DNA from: Pseudonocardia kujensis
GTDB lineage: Bacteria; Actinomycetota; Actinomycetes; Mycobacteriales; Pseudonocardiaceae
Reading direction: 5' to 3'
Assembly: GCF_021283305.1 (NCBI RefSeq)
Contig: NZ_JAJSOK010000003.1
Location: forward strand, 179,959-243,958
DNA length: 64,000 nucleotides
A program made the translations under genes and the position numbers. The notes beneath the pieces are model-generated. The model saw only the letters and a program-made list of their open reading frames with translations, was not told the origin of the DNA and did no database searches. This document shows, one piece after another, positions 45,851 to 54,342 of this stretch. Within the stretch, counting starts at the first letter, position 1; every line of letters begins with the position of its first letter.

Positions 45851-46510
45851 TGGCCTACCTGCGCAGGCGCGAGACCTATGCCGGCTTGGCCTGCGGATTC
45901 GAGACCGGCGCCTCCACGGTGTACCGCCACATACGCGAGGCCCTCGACCTGCTCATCGTCATGACCCCGACGCTCGAGCGGGCCATCGAGGTCGTGAAGC
46001 GGAAGGCGTTCGTGGGCCTCGACGGCACCGTGGTGCGCATCGACCCGGTCGGCATGGCGTCGGACTACGACCGCGCCTTCTACTCGGGCAAGCACAAGAC
46101 CCACGGTCTCATCGTGTAGGCCATGGCGGACCCGATCGGCCGGCTGGTGTGGATCTCCCGGCCGCTGCCCGGGTCCGCCATGACATGGGCTCGGCTCGCG
46201 GGCAGAGGATCATCGGCGCGTTGGCAGAACATGAGATCCCCGCGGCGGCCGACACCGACACCGCCGACCAGGGGCCGGCCCGACGATCGCGCAGCGGCGT
46301 CGGCGTAAGGACCCGACACCGACCGGGTTCTGGAAGCTCGCGCTTCCAGAAGAATGTGAACCAGGCCCACGCTCGCCGCCGCGGGCGCGGTGAACGGGCC
46401 AACGCCGAGTTGGAGAACTGGCGCGTCCAGCGCAAGATCCGCTCCAGCCCGCCACCACCGACAATTTCATCGCCGCAGTCAGACCCTCATGATCGTCAGC
46501 ACATGATCAC
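45845..46510 (+). pseudogene. IS5-type (DDE_Tnp_4) transposase remnant
   Basis: The plus strand reads VAYLRRRETYAGLACGFETG, STVYRHIREALDLLIVMTPT and AFVGLDGTVVRIDPVGM, AFYSGKHKTHGLIV then a stop at 46117. After a frameshift it goes on as ADPIGRLVWIS, IGALAEHEIPAAADTD and NQAHARRRGRGERANAELEN. This is the order of a DDE_Tnp_4 transposase with at least one stop and two frame changes. Terminal repeats were not identified. Confidence 0.75.
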
Positions 46511-46655
46511 ATTGGCAAACGCGGTGAGAGCTGGAGCGCCCTTCTTGAGACAGTGGAAACAGCCACGACTGCCGTGAGCGAGCTGCCCAGCTTGGCGCTG
46601 CCCTCGACTAGACCGCTGCTCTTCAGTAGCTCGTGGCTGTTCGCCTCGCACTGCG

Positions 46656-47804
46656 TCAGACTGTCGCGCTGGATCCCAGCAAGAGAGTGGATTCGGCAGC
46701 GAGCAGACCGCCGTTTCCCTGGCAGAGGGCGATCTCCGCGTCCTCGATCTGGCGTGCCCCGGCTTGGCCTCGGAGCTGTTCGACGGCTTCGATGATGGTG
46801 AAGATTCCGTACATTCCGGGCTGCACACACGACAAGCCGCCACCGTTGGTGTTCACCGGTAGCTCACCACCGGGTCCGATCCGGTCGATGGTGGCGAAGG
46901 CCCCGCCTTCCCCCTTTTTGCAGAAGCCAAGATCTTCGAGAAACAGCACCACGTTGATCGTGAAGGCGTCGTAGAGCTGCAGGACGTCGACGTCGCCTGG
47001 TGCGAGCCCCGCCATCGCGAAGGCTCGCCGCCCGGATTCCGCCGCAGGCGTGGTGGTCAGGTCCGGCATCCGGCTGATCTGCCGGTGGGACAGCGCGGTG
47101 GCGACGCCCAGTACATGTACCGGTGGCCGGGCGAGATCGGCGGCGCGGTCCTTCCGGGTCAGAACGACTGCGCCAGCGCCGTCTGTGACCAGGCAGCAGT
47201 CGAGGACGCTGAGAGGGTCGCAGACCATGCGGCTGGCCAGCACATCTTCGACGGTGAGCGGGTCGCGTGCGAAGGCCACCGGATTGAGCTGTGCCCAGCG
47301 CCGGGCCGCGACAGCCACGCCGGCGAGCTGTTCACGAGTGGTGCCGAAATCGTGCATGTGCCGGGCAGCAGCGAAGGCGTAAGACGAGATCGGCTCCCTC
47401 GGCTCCCAAGGTGCGTCGAAAGGGGGAGCGTCGGGAGGCATGATCGGAAGCCCCCCGGTTCGCTGGTTGCTCCCGTAGCAGACGACAGCGACCTCGCACA
47501 GTCCGGCATCCAGGGCGAGTGTGGCCCACTGCACGTGGTCGAGAAACACGTTCCCGCCGGTGTTGCTGCCGACGTTGACGGACGGCTGGATCCCGAGATA
47601 CTCGGCGACCGAGAGCGTCGGCATCATGTTGACCATGTTCGCTGTGAAGAGGCCGTCGACCTCGGACAGTTGCAGGCCGGCATCATCGAGGGCGCGGCGC
47701 ACGGCGAGCGCGGTTAAGTCTAGATGGCTGTATCCGGGCGCGGCTCCGATGCCGGCCAGACCGATTCCCGCGATCGCGGTCTTGCCTCGCAGCGTGTCGC
47801 TCAT
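46656..47804 (-). CDS. Thiolase-like (SCP-x/Ltp-type) protein
   Basis: Thiolase-fold protein of 382 residues: GIGLAGIGAAPGYSHLDLTA, VDGLFTANMVNMMPTLSVAE, the loop NVGSNTGGNVFLDHV, LYDAFTINVVLFLEDLGF and GGGLSCVQPGMYGIFTIIEA. The loop that carries the nucleophilic Cys in true thiolases has none here, and the usual GGLSxxHP has Gln for His. In steroid catabolism such Cys-less proteins pair with a DUF35 partner and act as aldolases (Ltp2 type); the DUF35 gene directly upstream overlaps it by one base (TGATG). An aldolase role is therefore plausible. It is the last gene of the leftward GntR-regulated operon. Confidence 0.88.
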   Translation of the reverse strand: MSDTLRGKTAIAGIGLAGIGAAPGYSHLDLTALAVRRALDDAGLQLSEVDGLFTANMVNMMPTLSVAEYLGIQPSVNVGSNTGGNVFLDHVQWATLALDAGLCEVAVVCYGSNQRTGGLPIMPPDAPPFDAPWEPREPISSYAFAAARHMHDFGTTREQLAGVAVAARRWAQLNPVAFARDPLTVEDVLASRMVCDPLSVLDCCLVTDGAGAVVLTRKDRAADLARPPVHVLGVATALSHRQISRMPDLTTTPAAESGRRAFAMAGLAPGDVDVLQLYDAFTINVVLFLEDLGFCKKGEGGAFATIDRIGPGGELPVNTNGGGLSCVQPGMYGIFTIIEAVEQLRGQAGARQIEDAEIALCQGNGGLLAAESTLLLGSSATV

Positions 47805-48208
47805 CAGTGGTCCTCCGGCTCGTGGGCGGGAACGAAGCCGATTGCGGGGCCGCTAGCCAGCTCGACGATCCGCGGTTCGACCCGCTGCCCGATGCGGACA
47901 TCAGCGGGGGCGACGCCCTCGACTCGGCTCAGCATCCGGGCACCGCCGTCGAGATCGATCAGGCTCAGGTCGTAGTCGCCGCCACGATCCGAGCGCCGTC
48001 GGACGGTGGTGGTCGAGGCGACCACACCGCCGCCGGTGATGGGACGCCACGCTAGCTCAGTGGATCCGCAGCACGGGCAGGTGACTTGGGGCGGGAACAC
48101 TTGACCGTGGCAGCTCGCGCAGACCTGGAGCTGCAGGTCGCCCTGCTCGAGTCGGCGGCGGAACTCTCCGGCAGGGGCATGCCCGGCATATTCATCGGGA
48201 GTTGTCAT
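47804..48208 (-). CDS. DUF35 OB-fold/zinc-ribbon acyl-CoA-associated protein
   Basis: A 134-residue DUF35 protein: rubredoxin-like zinc ribbon CASCHGQVFPPQVTCPCCGS with two CxxC pairs near residues 30-47, followed by an OB-fold (WRPITGGGVVASTTTVRR, LIDLDGGARMLSRVEG, AIGFVPAHE). Such proteins bind the acyl-CoA and form a complex with thiolase-like proteins, here the gene downstream. Start ATG 48208 lies 17 bases inside the end of the metallo-beta-lactamase gene. Confidence 0.9.
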   Translation of the reverse strand: MTTPDEYAGHAPAGEFRRRLEQGDLQLQVCASCHGQVFPPQVTCPCCGSTELAWRPITGGGVVASTTTVRRRSDRGGDYDLSLIDLDGGARMLSRVEGVAPADVRIGQRVEPRIVELASGPAIGFVPAHEPEDH

Positions 48209-49025
48209 CGTTACATCCAGTGCGAACAGGTTGCGTTGCAGGGCGTTCGGGCGGGAGATCCAGGCGCGCGGCTCCCGGGCTCGGCTGCGGGTAGTCGGCG
48301 AACACGCGAGGGTCGTGGCCGGGCACGACATGGTCGTCGTCGTCAACCAGCTCAAGGAAGCGGTCGTAGGCCGACATCAGCTCGGCCACGTTGTACACCT
48401 CGGGAAAGGCTCTGCGTTGGGAATAGTTCGCGTAGTAATGGCACGCGTCGGACGCCAACAGGATCGGGCCACGTGCGGTCTGCACCCGCACCACTTGAAG
48501 CCCCATCGTGTGCCCGCCTACGTGGTGGAGTTCGATGCCGGGGAAGGGATGCGCGTACCCGTCGTGGAAGCGAACTCGCCGGTCGAAGACGCGCCGGACC
48601 ATGGTAGCGACGTTGTCCGGGCTGAACGCCGCCGCGCAAGCGCGATGAGTCATCGCGGGCCCTGTCGCGTAGCGCATCTCCCGTTCCTGCAGGTGAAAGC
48701 GGGCGTTCGGGAACAGGTCGGTATTGCCGGCGTGGTCGTAGTGCAGATGCGTGATGATGACGTCGGTAACCGCTTCGTGGTCGACGCCGACGGCGTGAAG
48801 GGCCTCGTCGACGGGCGTAACCAGTGTTCGGCCCCGGAGTTCGGCCTCAAGCTGGTCGAAGCCCGTGTCCACCACCACTGTGCCGAGGTCGCCGCGGATG
48901 ACCCACACTGCGTAGTCCATGGGCATCGGAACGTCGTGGCTGTCCCCGCCGATGAAGTTCTGCGGCGAGCGCCGCTCGACATGGGCGTATCGGACCGCGA
49001 GTACCTCGTACTGGGTCTCGGTCAC
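48192..49025 (-). CDS. Metallo-beta-lactamase-fold hydrolase (lactonase-like)
   Basis: Dinuclear-zinc hydrolase of 277 residues. The HxHxDH motif is His93, His95, Asp97, His98 (ITHLHYDHAGN); further ligands lie in VGGHTMG, ASDACHYYANY and PGHDPRV. The arrangement resembles N-acyl-homoserine lactonases (AttM/AiiA type), so opening of a lactone intermediate is likely in this catabolic setting. GTG 49025 overlaps the TGA of the upstream dehydrogenase (GTGA). Quorum quenching is an alternative that context does not favour. Confidence 0.9.
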   Translation of the reverse strand: MTETQYEVLAVRYAHVERRSPQNFIGGDSHDVPMPMDYAVWVIRGDLGTVVVDTGFDQLEAELRGRTLVTPVDEALHAVGVDHEAVTDVIITHLHYDHAGNTDLFPNARFHLQEREMRYATGPAMTHRACAAAFSPDNVATMVRRVFDRRVRFHDGYAHPFPGIELHHVGGHTMGLQVVRVQTARGPILLASDACHYYANYSQRRAFPEVYNVAELMSAYDRFLELVDDDDHVVPGHDPRVFADYPQPSPGAARLDLPPERPATQPVRTGCNDDNSR

Positions 49026-49924
49026 TCGCCTGCCCTGCGCAGGCTTCGGACTTCGACGCCCGACCACTGCTCCAATGGGCGCACGATCGTGGTGAAGTCC
49101 GCGTCGGCGCCCATCTGGTCGCGGGCGAACTGCCAGAGCTGCCGGACAGCGGACCCGGTGAACAGGGGAACGCCGAGTGTGTCGGCCTGCTCGGCGAACA
49201 GGGCGAGGTCCTTGTACATGAGGCCGATGGCGAAGCCGAAGTCGAAGGTGCCCGGCAGGATCGCCCGGGGGAACTTGTCCTGCGTCGCGCTGTTGCGGCC
49301 CGACCCCGCATTGACGACCTCGACCATGGTGTCGGCGTCGAGTCCGGCCTTTGCACCGAATACGAAGGCCTCGGCAGTCACCGCCAGAGCGGTGGCCGAC
49401 AGATAGTTGTTGAGCAGCTTCATCGCCTGGCCCAGTCCGGGTGTGGCGCCGACGTGGAACACGCGACCGAGCTGGGCCAGGATCGGCTCGACGAGAGCGA
49501 ACTGTGAATCCGGGCACGCGGTCATCACCGCAAGGGTGCCCTTGGCCGCGCCGGTCACCCCACCGGACACCGGCGAGTCGACGAGACACACATCTTGAGT
49601 GGCCAGGGCTTCGGCTACGCGGGCCGAGGTAGGGCTTCCGGTGGTCGACAGGTCCACCACGTGTCGTACCTGAGTGCCGTGTACGAGGCCGTCCTCACCT
49701 AGAGCGACCTCCAGGACGACGGCCGGGGTCGGCAGGCTCATGAACACGGTGTCGGCGGTGTCGGCGACCTCACGTGGCGACCGAGCGGTAGCTGCGCCCA
49801 GATCGGCGAGCGCTCGCATCGCGTCGGCGTTGACGTCGAAGACGACCAGGTCGTGGCCGGAGTCGAGGAGCCGGCCGGCCATCGGAGCTCCCATGTTTCC
49901 CAGGCCGACGAAACCGAGTCTCAT
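49022..49924 (-). CDS. Beta-hydroxyacid dehydrogenase (HIBADH family)
   Basis: NAD(P)+-dependent dehydrogenase of 300 residues. The cofactor motif GFVGLGNMGAPMAGRLLDSG starts at residue 4; DSPVSGGVTGAAKGTLAVM is the substrate loop, and the catalytic Lys169 is in GQAMKLLNNYLSATAL. It oxidises a 3-hydroxy acid such as 3-hydroxyisobutyrate-like compounds or reduces a semialdehyde. ATG 49924 overlaps the TGA of the decarboxylase-like gene (ATGA). A related enzyme with a cysteine tail lies at 62130. Confidence 0.92.
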   Translation of the reverse strand: MRLGFVGLGNMGAPMAGRLLDSGHDLVVFDVNADAMRALADLGAATARSPREVADTADTVFMSLPTPAVVLEVALGEDGLVHGTQVRHVVDLSTTGSPTSARVAEALATQDVCLVDSPVSGGVTGAAKGTLAVMTACPDSQFALVEPILAQLGRVFHVGATPGLGQAMKLLNNYLSATALAVTAEAFVFGAKAGLDADTMVEVVNAGSGRNSATQDKFPRAILPGTFDFGFAIGLMYKDLALFAEQADTLGVPLFTGSAVRQLWQFARDQMGADADFTTIVRPLEQWSGVEVRSLRRAGE

Positions 49925-50358
49925 GCCGCTCCCTCGTTGGTCCCCGCGACGGGACGCTCATCGGTGACGTCGTTCGAGGTCTCGGCGGCGTACTCGGCGA
50001 TGGCCTCGCGGGCGACGCGGAAGGCATCGACGCCGGCGGGGATCCCGCAGTAGACGGCGACCTGGAGCAGGACCTCACGGATGTCGGCGGGTGTCAGGCC
50101 GTTGCGCAACGCCCCACGAGTGTGGATCTTCAGCTCGTGTGGTCGGTTGAGCGCGGACAGCATGGCCAGGTTGAGCATGCTGCGGGTCTTTCGATCGAGC
50201 TCCGGACGGCCCCATACAGCGCCCCAGCAGTACTCGGTCACCAGGTCCTGCAACGGGCCGCCGAACTCGTCGGCGGTCGCCAGAGCCCGTTCGACGTAGG
50301 CCTTCCCGACCACCTCCTTACGGATCGACAGTCCCGTGTCGTAGCGCGCCTCGGACAT
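49921..50358 (-). CDS. Carboxymuconolactone decarboxylase-family protein
   Basis: An all-helical protein of 145 residues of the 4-carboxymuconolactone decarboxylase family: FGGPLQDLVTEYCWGAVWGR, LNLAMLSALNRPHELKIHTR, then LTPADIREVLLQVAVYCGIP. It has no AhpD-type CxxC, so it is not a peroxidase relative. Start ATG 50358 follows AAGGAGGA. First gene of the leftward operon, with a GntR-regulon site 36-52 bases upstream of the start. It may decarboxylate or isomerise a lactone or 2-oxo acid. Confidence 0.9.
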   Translation of the reverse strand: MSEARYDTGLSIRKEVVGKAYVERALATADEFGGPLQDLVTEYCWGAVWGRPELDRKTRSMLNLAMLSALNRPHELKIHTRGALRNGLTPADIREVLLQVAVYCGIPAGVDAFRVAREAIAEYAAETSNDVTDERPVAGTNEGAA

Positions 50359-50393
50359 GTTCCTCCTTGAACTGAGAGCTACAGCAGGCCCAA

Positions 50394-50410
50394 GATATTT
50401 GACCCAAAAC
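50394..50410 (-). promoter_or_regulatory. GntR/FCD-regulon site 2
   Basis: On the minus strand GTTTTGGGTCAAATATC, holding TTTGGGTCAAA. It lies just upstream of the leftward operon and in the gap shared with the GntR gene. Confidence 0.7.
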
Positions 50411-50466
50411 CTGTCGTCAATGCCCCCGCTCCTCGCGCCAGGCCGGTAGGCTAGAGCCGTGCACAC

Positions 50467-50476
50467 GGTCAAATAC
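50467..50476 (+). promoter_or_regulatory. GntR/FCD-regulon half-site 3
   Basis: GGTCAAATAC, identical to the right part of site 4 at 51231-51240, lies 14 bases before the GntR start codon; GGTCAA occurs once more 4 bases further on. Binding here would give autoregulation. Confidence 0.45.
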
Positions 50477-50489
50477 CTCAGGTCAAGCG

Positions 50490-51179
50490 ATGAGCGCTGA
50501 GCCGATCCAGCTTCCCGACCCTCCGACGTTCGGCCGCGAGCGCATGGCGGACGGAGTCACCGAGTACCTGCGCGAGCTCATCATGTCCGGCGCCCTTCGT
50601 GCCGGTGATCGTCTACGGGTCGAGCATCTGGCGGCGCAGTTCAAGCTCAGCGTCACTCCGGTCCGGGAGAGCTTGATCGAGCTGTTCAACCAGGGGTTCG
50701 TCGAGCGTGAGCCGCGCCGTGGGTACGTGGTCGCCAAACTCACCCGCCAGGGCTTCCTGGATCAGGTCCTCATCCTGGCCATGGTCACCGGCGAGCTCGC
50801 AGCGAGGGCTGCAGAGCGCGTCGAGGCAATGCAGCTCACGACGCTTCGCTCTCTTCAGCGGGCGCTGGACCACGCCGTCGAGACCCATGATCATGACGGG
50901 GCGGAGATTGCGAACTACCGGCTCCATCGCGAGATCAACCTGCTCGCGGACTCGCCCACCTTTGCCCGGTACGCGCAGGGGGCCTCGCACTACATCCCCC
51001 GCTTCACCTGGCAGTCCCTCGCAAGCCGGCCCACTGCGTGCTCCTATGAGCACGCCGACATCCTCTCCGCAATCGAAGCTCACGACTCCGCAGCTGCTCG
51101 CGCCGCAATGATGGAGCACATGACGAGCAGCGGGGCGCGCCTGGCGGACGAGTTGGGCCGCGCCGGACTCTGGGACTGA
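50490..51179 (+). CDS. GntR-family regulator with FCD domain
   Basis: Regulator of 229 residues. The winged helix covers about residues 18-78 (VTEYLRELIMSGALRAGDRL, LAAQFKLSVTPVRESLIELF, FVEREPRRGYVVAKL). The helical FCD ligand domain follows, with YRLHREINLLADSPTFARYA and EHADILSAIEAHDSAAARAA giving the Asp/His metal residues of the family. It sits between the leftward and rightward operons of module 3, and TTTGGGTCAAA sites lie before both and before the ligase at 42588. A perfect terminator follows. The inducer is probably a pathway acid. Confidence 0.92.
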   Translation: MSAEPIQLPDPPTFGRERMADGVTEYLRELIMSGALRAGDRLRVEHLAAQFKLSVTPVRESLIELFNQGFVEREPRRGYVVAKLTRQGFLDQVLILAMVTGELAARAAERVEAMQLTTLRSLQRALDHAVETHDHDGAEIANYRLHREINLLADSPTFARYAQGASHYIPRFTWQSLASRPTACSYEHADILSAIEAHDSAAARAAMMEHMTSSGARLADELGRAGLWD

Positions 51180-51188
51180 CGCACCCGG

Positions 51189-51210
51189 CCCCACGGGGAG
51201 CCCCGTGGGG
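51189..51210. terminator. Terminator hairpin after the GntR/FCD gene
   Basis: CCCCACGGGG and CCCCGTGGGG form a perfect 10-bp stem with a 2-base loop, 9 bases after the stop. It insulates the regulator from the transporter operon. Confidence 0.75.
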
Positions 51211-51223
51211 ACTTGACGCCGGA

Positions 51224-51240
51224 GATTTTGGGTCAAATAC
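51224..51240 (+). promoter_or_regulatory. GntR/FCD-regulon site 4
   Basis: GATTTTGGGTCAAATAC holds TTTGGGTCAAA at 51227-51237, 86 bases upstream of the MHS transporter start. It matches sites 1 and 2 at nearly every position. Confidence 0.7.
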
Positions 51241-51325
51241 TTCGTACCTGCCCGGGCTTGCGTGAAGGAGCGAGCCCCGGTGAGGATCTCTGCACCTCCG
51301 CTCCCGACGAGACGAGGCCCGAACA

Positions 51326-52690
51326 ATGTCGTTCTCCACTCCGCCCGCTCCTCCACAGGGCCATCCTGAGCCGGCTGAAGACCCGGCACCGGCAGCCGCG
51401 CTCGAAGAGGTCAAGGCACCTCGCGCAATCAGCCGACGCGTGGTGGTCGCATCCACTCTGGGCACGGTCACCGAGTATTACGAGCTGACCGTCTACGCCT
51501 ACTTGACGACGGTCATCGCGGTGGTGTTCTTCCCGGCGGCTGATCCGACTGCGGCGTTGCTGGCGGCGCTGGCGGTGTTCGCGGCGACGTTCATTGTGCG
51601 TCCGCTCGGAGGGATCTTGTTTGGCTGGATCGGTGACCGGTTCGGTCGGCGTAAGGCTCTGGTGCTCGCGCTGCTCGGTATGGCACTGGCCACCTTTGCG
51701 ATGGGGGTGCTGCCGAGCTACGCCGCATTCGGCATCGGGGCGACGGTGTTGCTGGTGATCGCCCGGATCGCGCAGGGCCTGTCGGCGGGTGGCGAGATCG
51801 GTGGCGCGGCGGCATACCTGGCCGAGCAGGCTCCGGTGCATCGGCGGGGTTTCTACACCAGCCTGGTCAACTTCGGTGTGCTGTGTGGCACGGTCAGCGC
51901 GTCGCTGGCCGTGGTGCTGCTCAACGCGATGCTCAGCAAGGAGCAGATGCTGAGCTGGGGTTGGCGGCTGCCGTTCCTGATCGCGCTCCCGCTGGGTCTG
52001 GTCGGGATCTACATCCGTCGCAAGCTCGAGGACTCGCCCCAGTTCATCGCCGCCCGCGAAGAGGGCGCGGTGGTGAAGGTGCCGGTGCTGGAGCTGTTGA
52101 AGAACCACCGCAAGGCGCTGCTCTACGGCTTCGTCATCTCCTCACTCACCTACGGCGCCTTCTACGTGATCTTCTCCTACACCCAAATCTACCTCGTCCA
52201 AGTCGCCAAACTCTCCTCGACCATCGCCTCTCTGAGCCCCACCGTCGGGCTGCTCGTTGCGCTCATTCTGCAGCCCACCTTCGGCTTCCTGGGCGATCGT
52301 CTCGGCCGGAAGCGGCTGCTGCTGCTCGCGATCGTGTGCTTGGTCGTGCTGCCGTTCCCGATGTTCCTGCTGCTCAACTCGGGTGCTCCCGCGCTGGTCT
52401 TCCTCGCGAACGCGCTGCTCGGCATCCCGGTCACGCTCGTCCAGGCCGTCAACCTGGCGGCCCTGTGCGAGCTGTTCCCGACTACCGTCCGTTACAGCGG
52501 TGTTGCCCTGGTGTTCAACGTGGCCGCCATCGTCTTCGGAGGTACCACCCCACTGCTGTGCACGTGGCTGATCGAGGCCACCGGGAACCCGGTCGCTCCC
52601 GCCTTCTATCTGATCGCGTTGGCCGTGGTCTGCCTACCGTTCCTCGTCACTCTGCCCGAGACGGCGCGCCGGCCGATGCGGCTTCGCTGA
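51326..52690 (+). CDS. MHS-family MFS transporter
   Basis: Metabolite:H+ symporter of 454 residues, about 12 hydrophobic segments after a Pro-rich 35-residue leader. The first segment reads STLGTVTEYYELTVYAYL; the family normally has EWYDFxxYG, so Trp is Tyr and the Asp is Glu here. Loop 2-3 is GWIGDRFGRRKALV and segment 4 has GLSAGGEIGGAAAYLAEQ. It heads the rightward operon of the GntR/FCD regulon and probably imports its acid substrate. Confidence 0.92.
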   Translation: MSFSTPPAPPQGHPEPAEDPAPAAALEEVKAPRAISRRVVVASTLGTVTEYYELTVYAYLTTVIAVVFFPAADPTAALLAALAVFAATFIVRPLGGILFGWIGDRFGRRKALVLALLGMALATFAMGVLPSYAAFGIGATVLLVIARIAQGLSAGGEIGGAAAYLAEQAPVHRRGFYTSLVNFGVLCGTVSASLAVVLLNAMLSKEQMLSWGWRLPFLIALPLGLVGIYIRRKLEDSPQFIAAREEGAVVKVPVLELLKNHRKALLYGFVISSLTYGAFYVIFSYTQIYLVQVAKLSSTIASLSPTVGLLVALILQPTFGFLGDRLGRKRLLLLAIVCLVVLPFPMFLLLNSGAPALVFLANALLGIPVTLVQAVNLAALCELFPTTVRYSGVALVFNVAAIVFGGTTPLLCTWLIEATGNPVAPAFYLIALAVVCLPFLVTLPETARRPMRLR

Positions 52691-52712
52691 CAGCCCCTAT
52701 GAAGGAGAGAAC

Positions 52713-53504
52713 GTGAACAACACCTGCAGTGAGCCGGTCGTCGTCGTCACCGGCGCCGGCTCCGGAATCGGCGCCGCCACGGCTCTGCGCCTAGGCGGCC
52801 AGGGATATCAGGTGGTCTGCGCCGACGTCTCGCCCGATCGCTCAGCCGAGGTCGCCGAGAAACTGATAGCGAACGGCGGCCGTGCCGACGCGGTCCCGAC
52901 CGACGTCACCGACGGCAAGCAGGTGCAGCAGCTTGTCGGCCGGACCATCGGCCGCTTCGGTCGGATCGACGCTCTGATCAACAACGCGGGCGTGGGTAGC
53001 GTCGGTTCGGCGGTCGAAGTAGACGAGGCCGAATGGAACCGGGTGCTGAGCACCAACCTGACCGGGGCTTGGCTCTGCGCACGCGCCGTGCTACCGCACA
53101 TGACTCAGGCTAGGCGGGGCTCCATCGTCAACCTCTCCAGCATCACAGCCTTGCACGGTTACCCGCGCATCGCGGCCTACAGTGCGGCGAAGGGCGGGAT
53201 CATCGCTCTGACTAGGCAGATGGCGCGAGATGTCGCCGAGCACGGTGTGCGTGTCAACGCCGTGGTCCCGGGGACCGTCCACACCCCGCTCACCCAGGGG
53301 CTGTGGGACGGTGGCGGCGGGTTCGGCGGATCTGCAGCCACCGTCGACGAACAGGTCAGCGCAGCCGGCGCGGGCTATCCGCTGGGTCGCCTTGGCACCG
53401 CCGACGAGATCTCTTCAATGATCGCCTTCCTCACCAGTGACGCTGCGGCCTGGATTACCGGCCAGGTCCACGTGGTCGACGGTGGCAGAACGGCGATCGG
53501 CTAG
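52713..53504 (+). CDS. SDR-family oxidoreductase
   Basis: Classical SDR of 263 residues. Cofactor motif TGAGSGIGAATALRL, NNAGVGSVGSA, catalytic LSSITALHGYPRIAAYSAAK and terminal WITGQVHVVDGGRTAIG. GTG 52713 follows GAAGGAGAG. It is 22 bases after the transporter and 25 bases before another SDR, in one operon. Confidence 0.92.
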   Translation: MNNTCSEPVVVVTGAGSGIGAATALRLGGQGYQVVCADVSPDRSAEVAEKLIANGGRADAVPTDVTDGKQVQQLVGRTIGRFGRIDALINNAGVGSVGSAVEVDEAEWNRVLSTNLTGAWLCARAVLPHMTQARRGSIVNLSSITALHGYPRIAAYSAAKGGIIALTRQMARDVAEHGVRVNAVVPGTVHTPLTQGLWDGGGGFGGSAATVDEQVSAAGAGYPLGRLGTADEISSMIAFLTSDAAAWITGQVHVVDGGRTAIG

Positions 53505-53529
53505 CTGGCACCCACTGGAAGGAAATCGC

Positions 53530-54342
53530 ATGACCACCATCGATCACACGCTCGACGTCGCGGCGGCCCTACCTGCAGGCCGTGACTTCGGGATCAGCGG
53601 CCGCTCGATCATCATCACCGGCAGCGGACAGGGCATCGGCGCGGAGTATGCACGCCAGTTCGCAGCTGCCGGGGCGCTGTGCACCGTCGTCGACCTGAAC
53701 GCCGAAAAGGCGCACGCGGTCGCCGAGGAGATCGAGCAGGCCGGCGGTACCGCAGCTGCGGCCGCCGCTGACGTCACCGACGCTGCTGCGATGGAAGACC
53801 TTGCGCGCAGTGTCGTCGACAGACACGGCCACATTCACGCACTGGTCAACAACGCAGCGGTCTTCGCCGGGCTCACCCTCAAGGGCCTCGAGGAGATTCC
53901 CCTCGAGGAATGGGACACAGTGCTGCGCGTCAACATCACCGGCTCCTACCTGCCCGCGCGAGCTGTGGCGCCGTACATGCGGGCGGCCGGGAGCGGGCGC
54001 ATCGTCAACATCAGCAGCGCCGCCGTCGCGCAGGGACTCGTCAACTGCCTGCACTATGTCACGTCGAAGAGCGCGATCGTCGGCATGACCTACTCCATGG
54101 CGCGCGAACTCGGCCCCCACGGCATCACCGTCAACGCCATCCAACCCGGCGGGACCCGCACCGAGATCGAGCGCAAGACGCAGACGGCTGAAGGCCGGGC
54201 CCTGATGATGTCGCGCCAGTGCCTAAACCGTCATGAGGTCCCAATGGACCTCGTCGGCCTCGCTGTGTTCTTGTGCAGTCCGGCCTCGGCGTTCCTCACC
54301 GGCCAGGTGATCGCCTGCGACGGCGGCAGCACGCACCGGTGA
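53530..54342 (+). CDS. SDR-family oxidoreductase
   Basis: Classical SDR of 270 residues with a 20-residue leader. Cofactor motif TGSGQGIGAEYARQF, NNAAVFAGLTLKGLEE, catalytic ISSAAVAQGLVNCLHYVTSK and terminal FLTGQVIACDGGSTHR. ATG 53530 follows GGAAGGAAA. The CaiB-like gene overlaps its stop by four bases (GTGA). With the preceding SDR it gives two carbonyl/hydroxyl interconversions in the pathway. Confidence 0.92.
   Translation: MTTIDHTLDVAAALPAGRDFGISGRSIIITGSGQGIGAEYARQFAAAGALCTVVDLNAEKAHAVAEEIEQAGGTAAAAAADVTDAAAMEDLARSVVDRHGHIHALVNNAAVFAGLTLKGLEEIPLEEWDTVLRVNITGSYLPARAVAPYMRAAGSGRIVNISSAAVAQGLVNCLHYVTSKSAIVGMTYSMARELGPHGITVNAIQPGGTRTEIERKTQTAEGRALMMSRQCLNRHEVPMDLVGLAVFLCSPASAFLTGQVIACDGGSTHR

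Noticed and set aside
48192..49025. Quorum-quenching lactonase
   Set aside because: The fold fits, but the gene is embedded and translationally coupled in a catabolic operon, and no signalling genes are near.
48231..49406. 391-codon plus-strand open frame
   Set aside because: Antisense to the metallo-beta-lactamase and dehydrogenase genes, both of which have full catalytic motifs.
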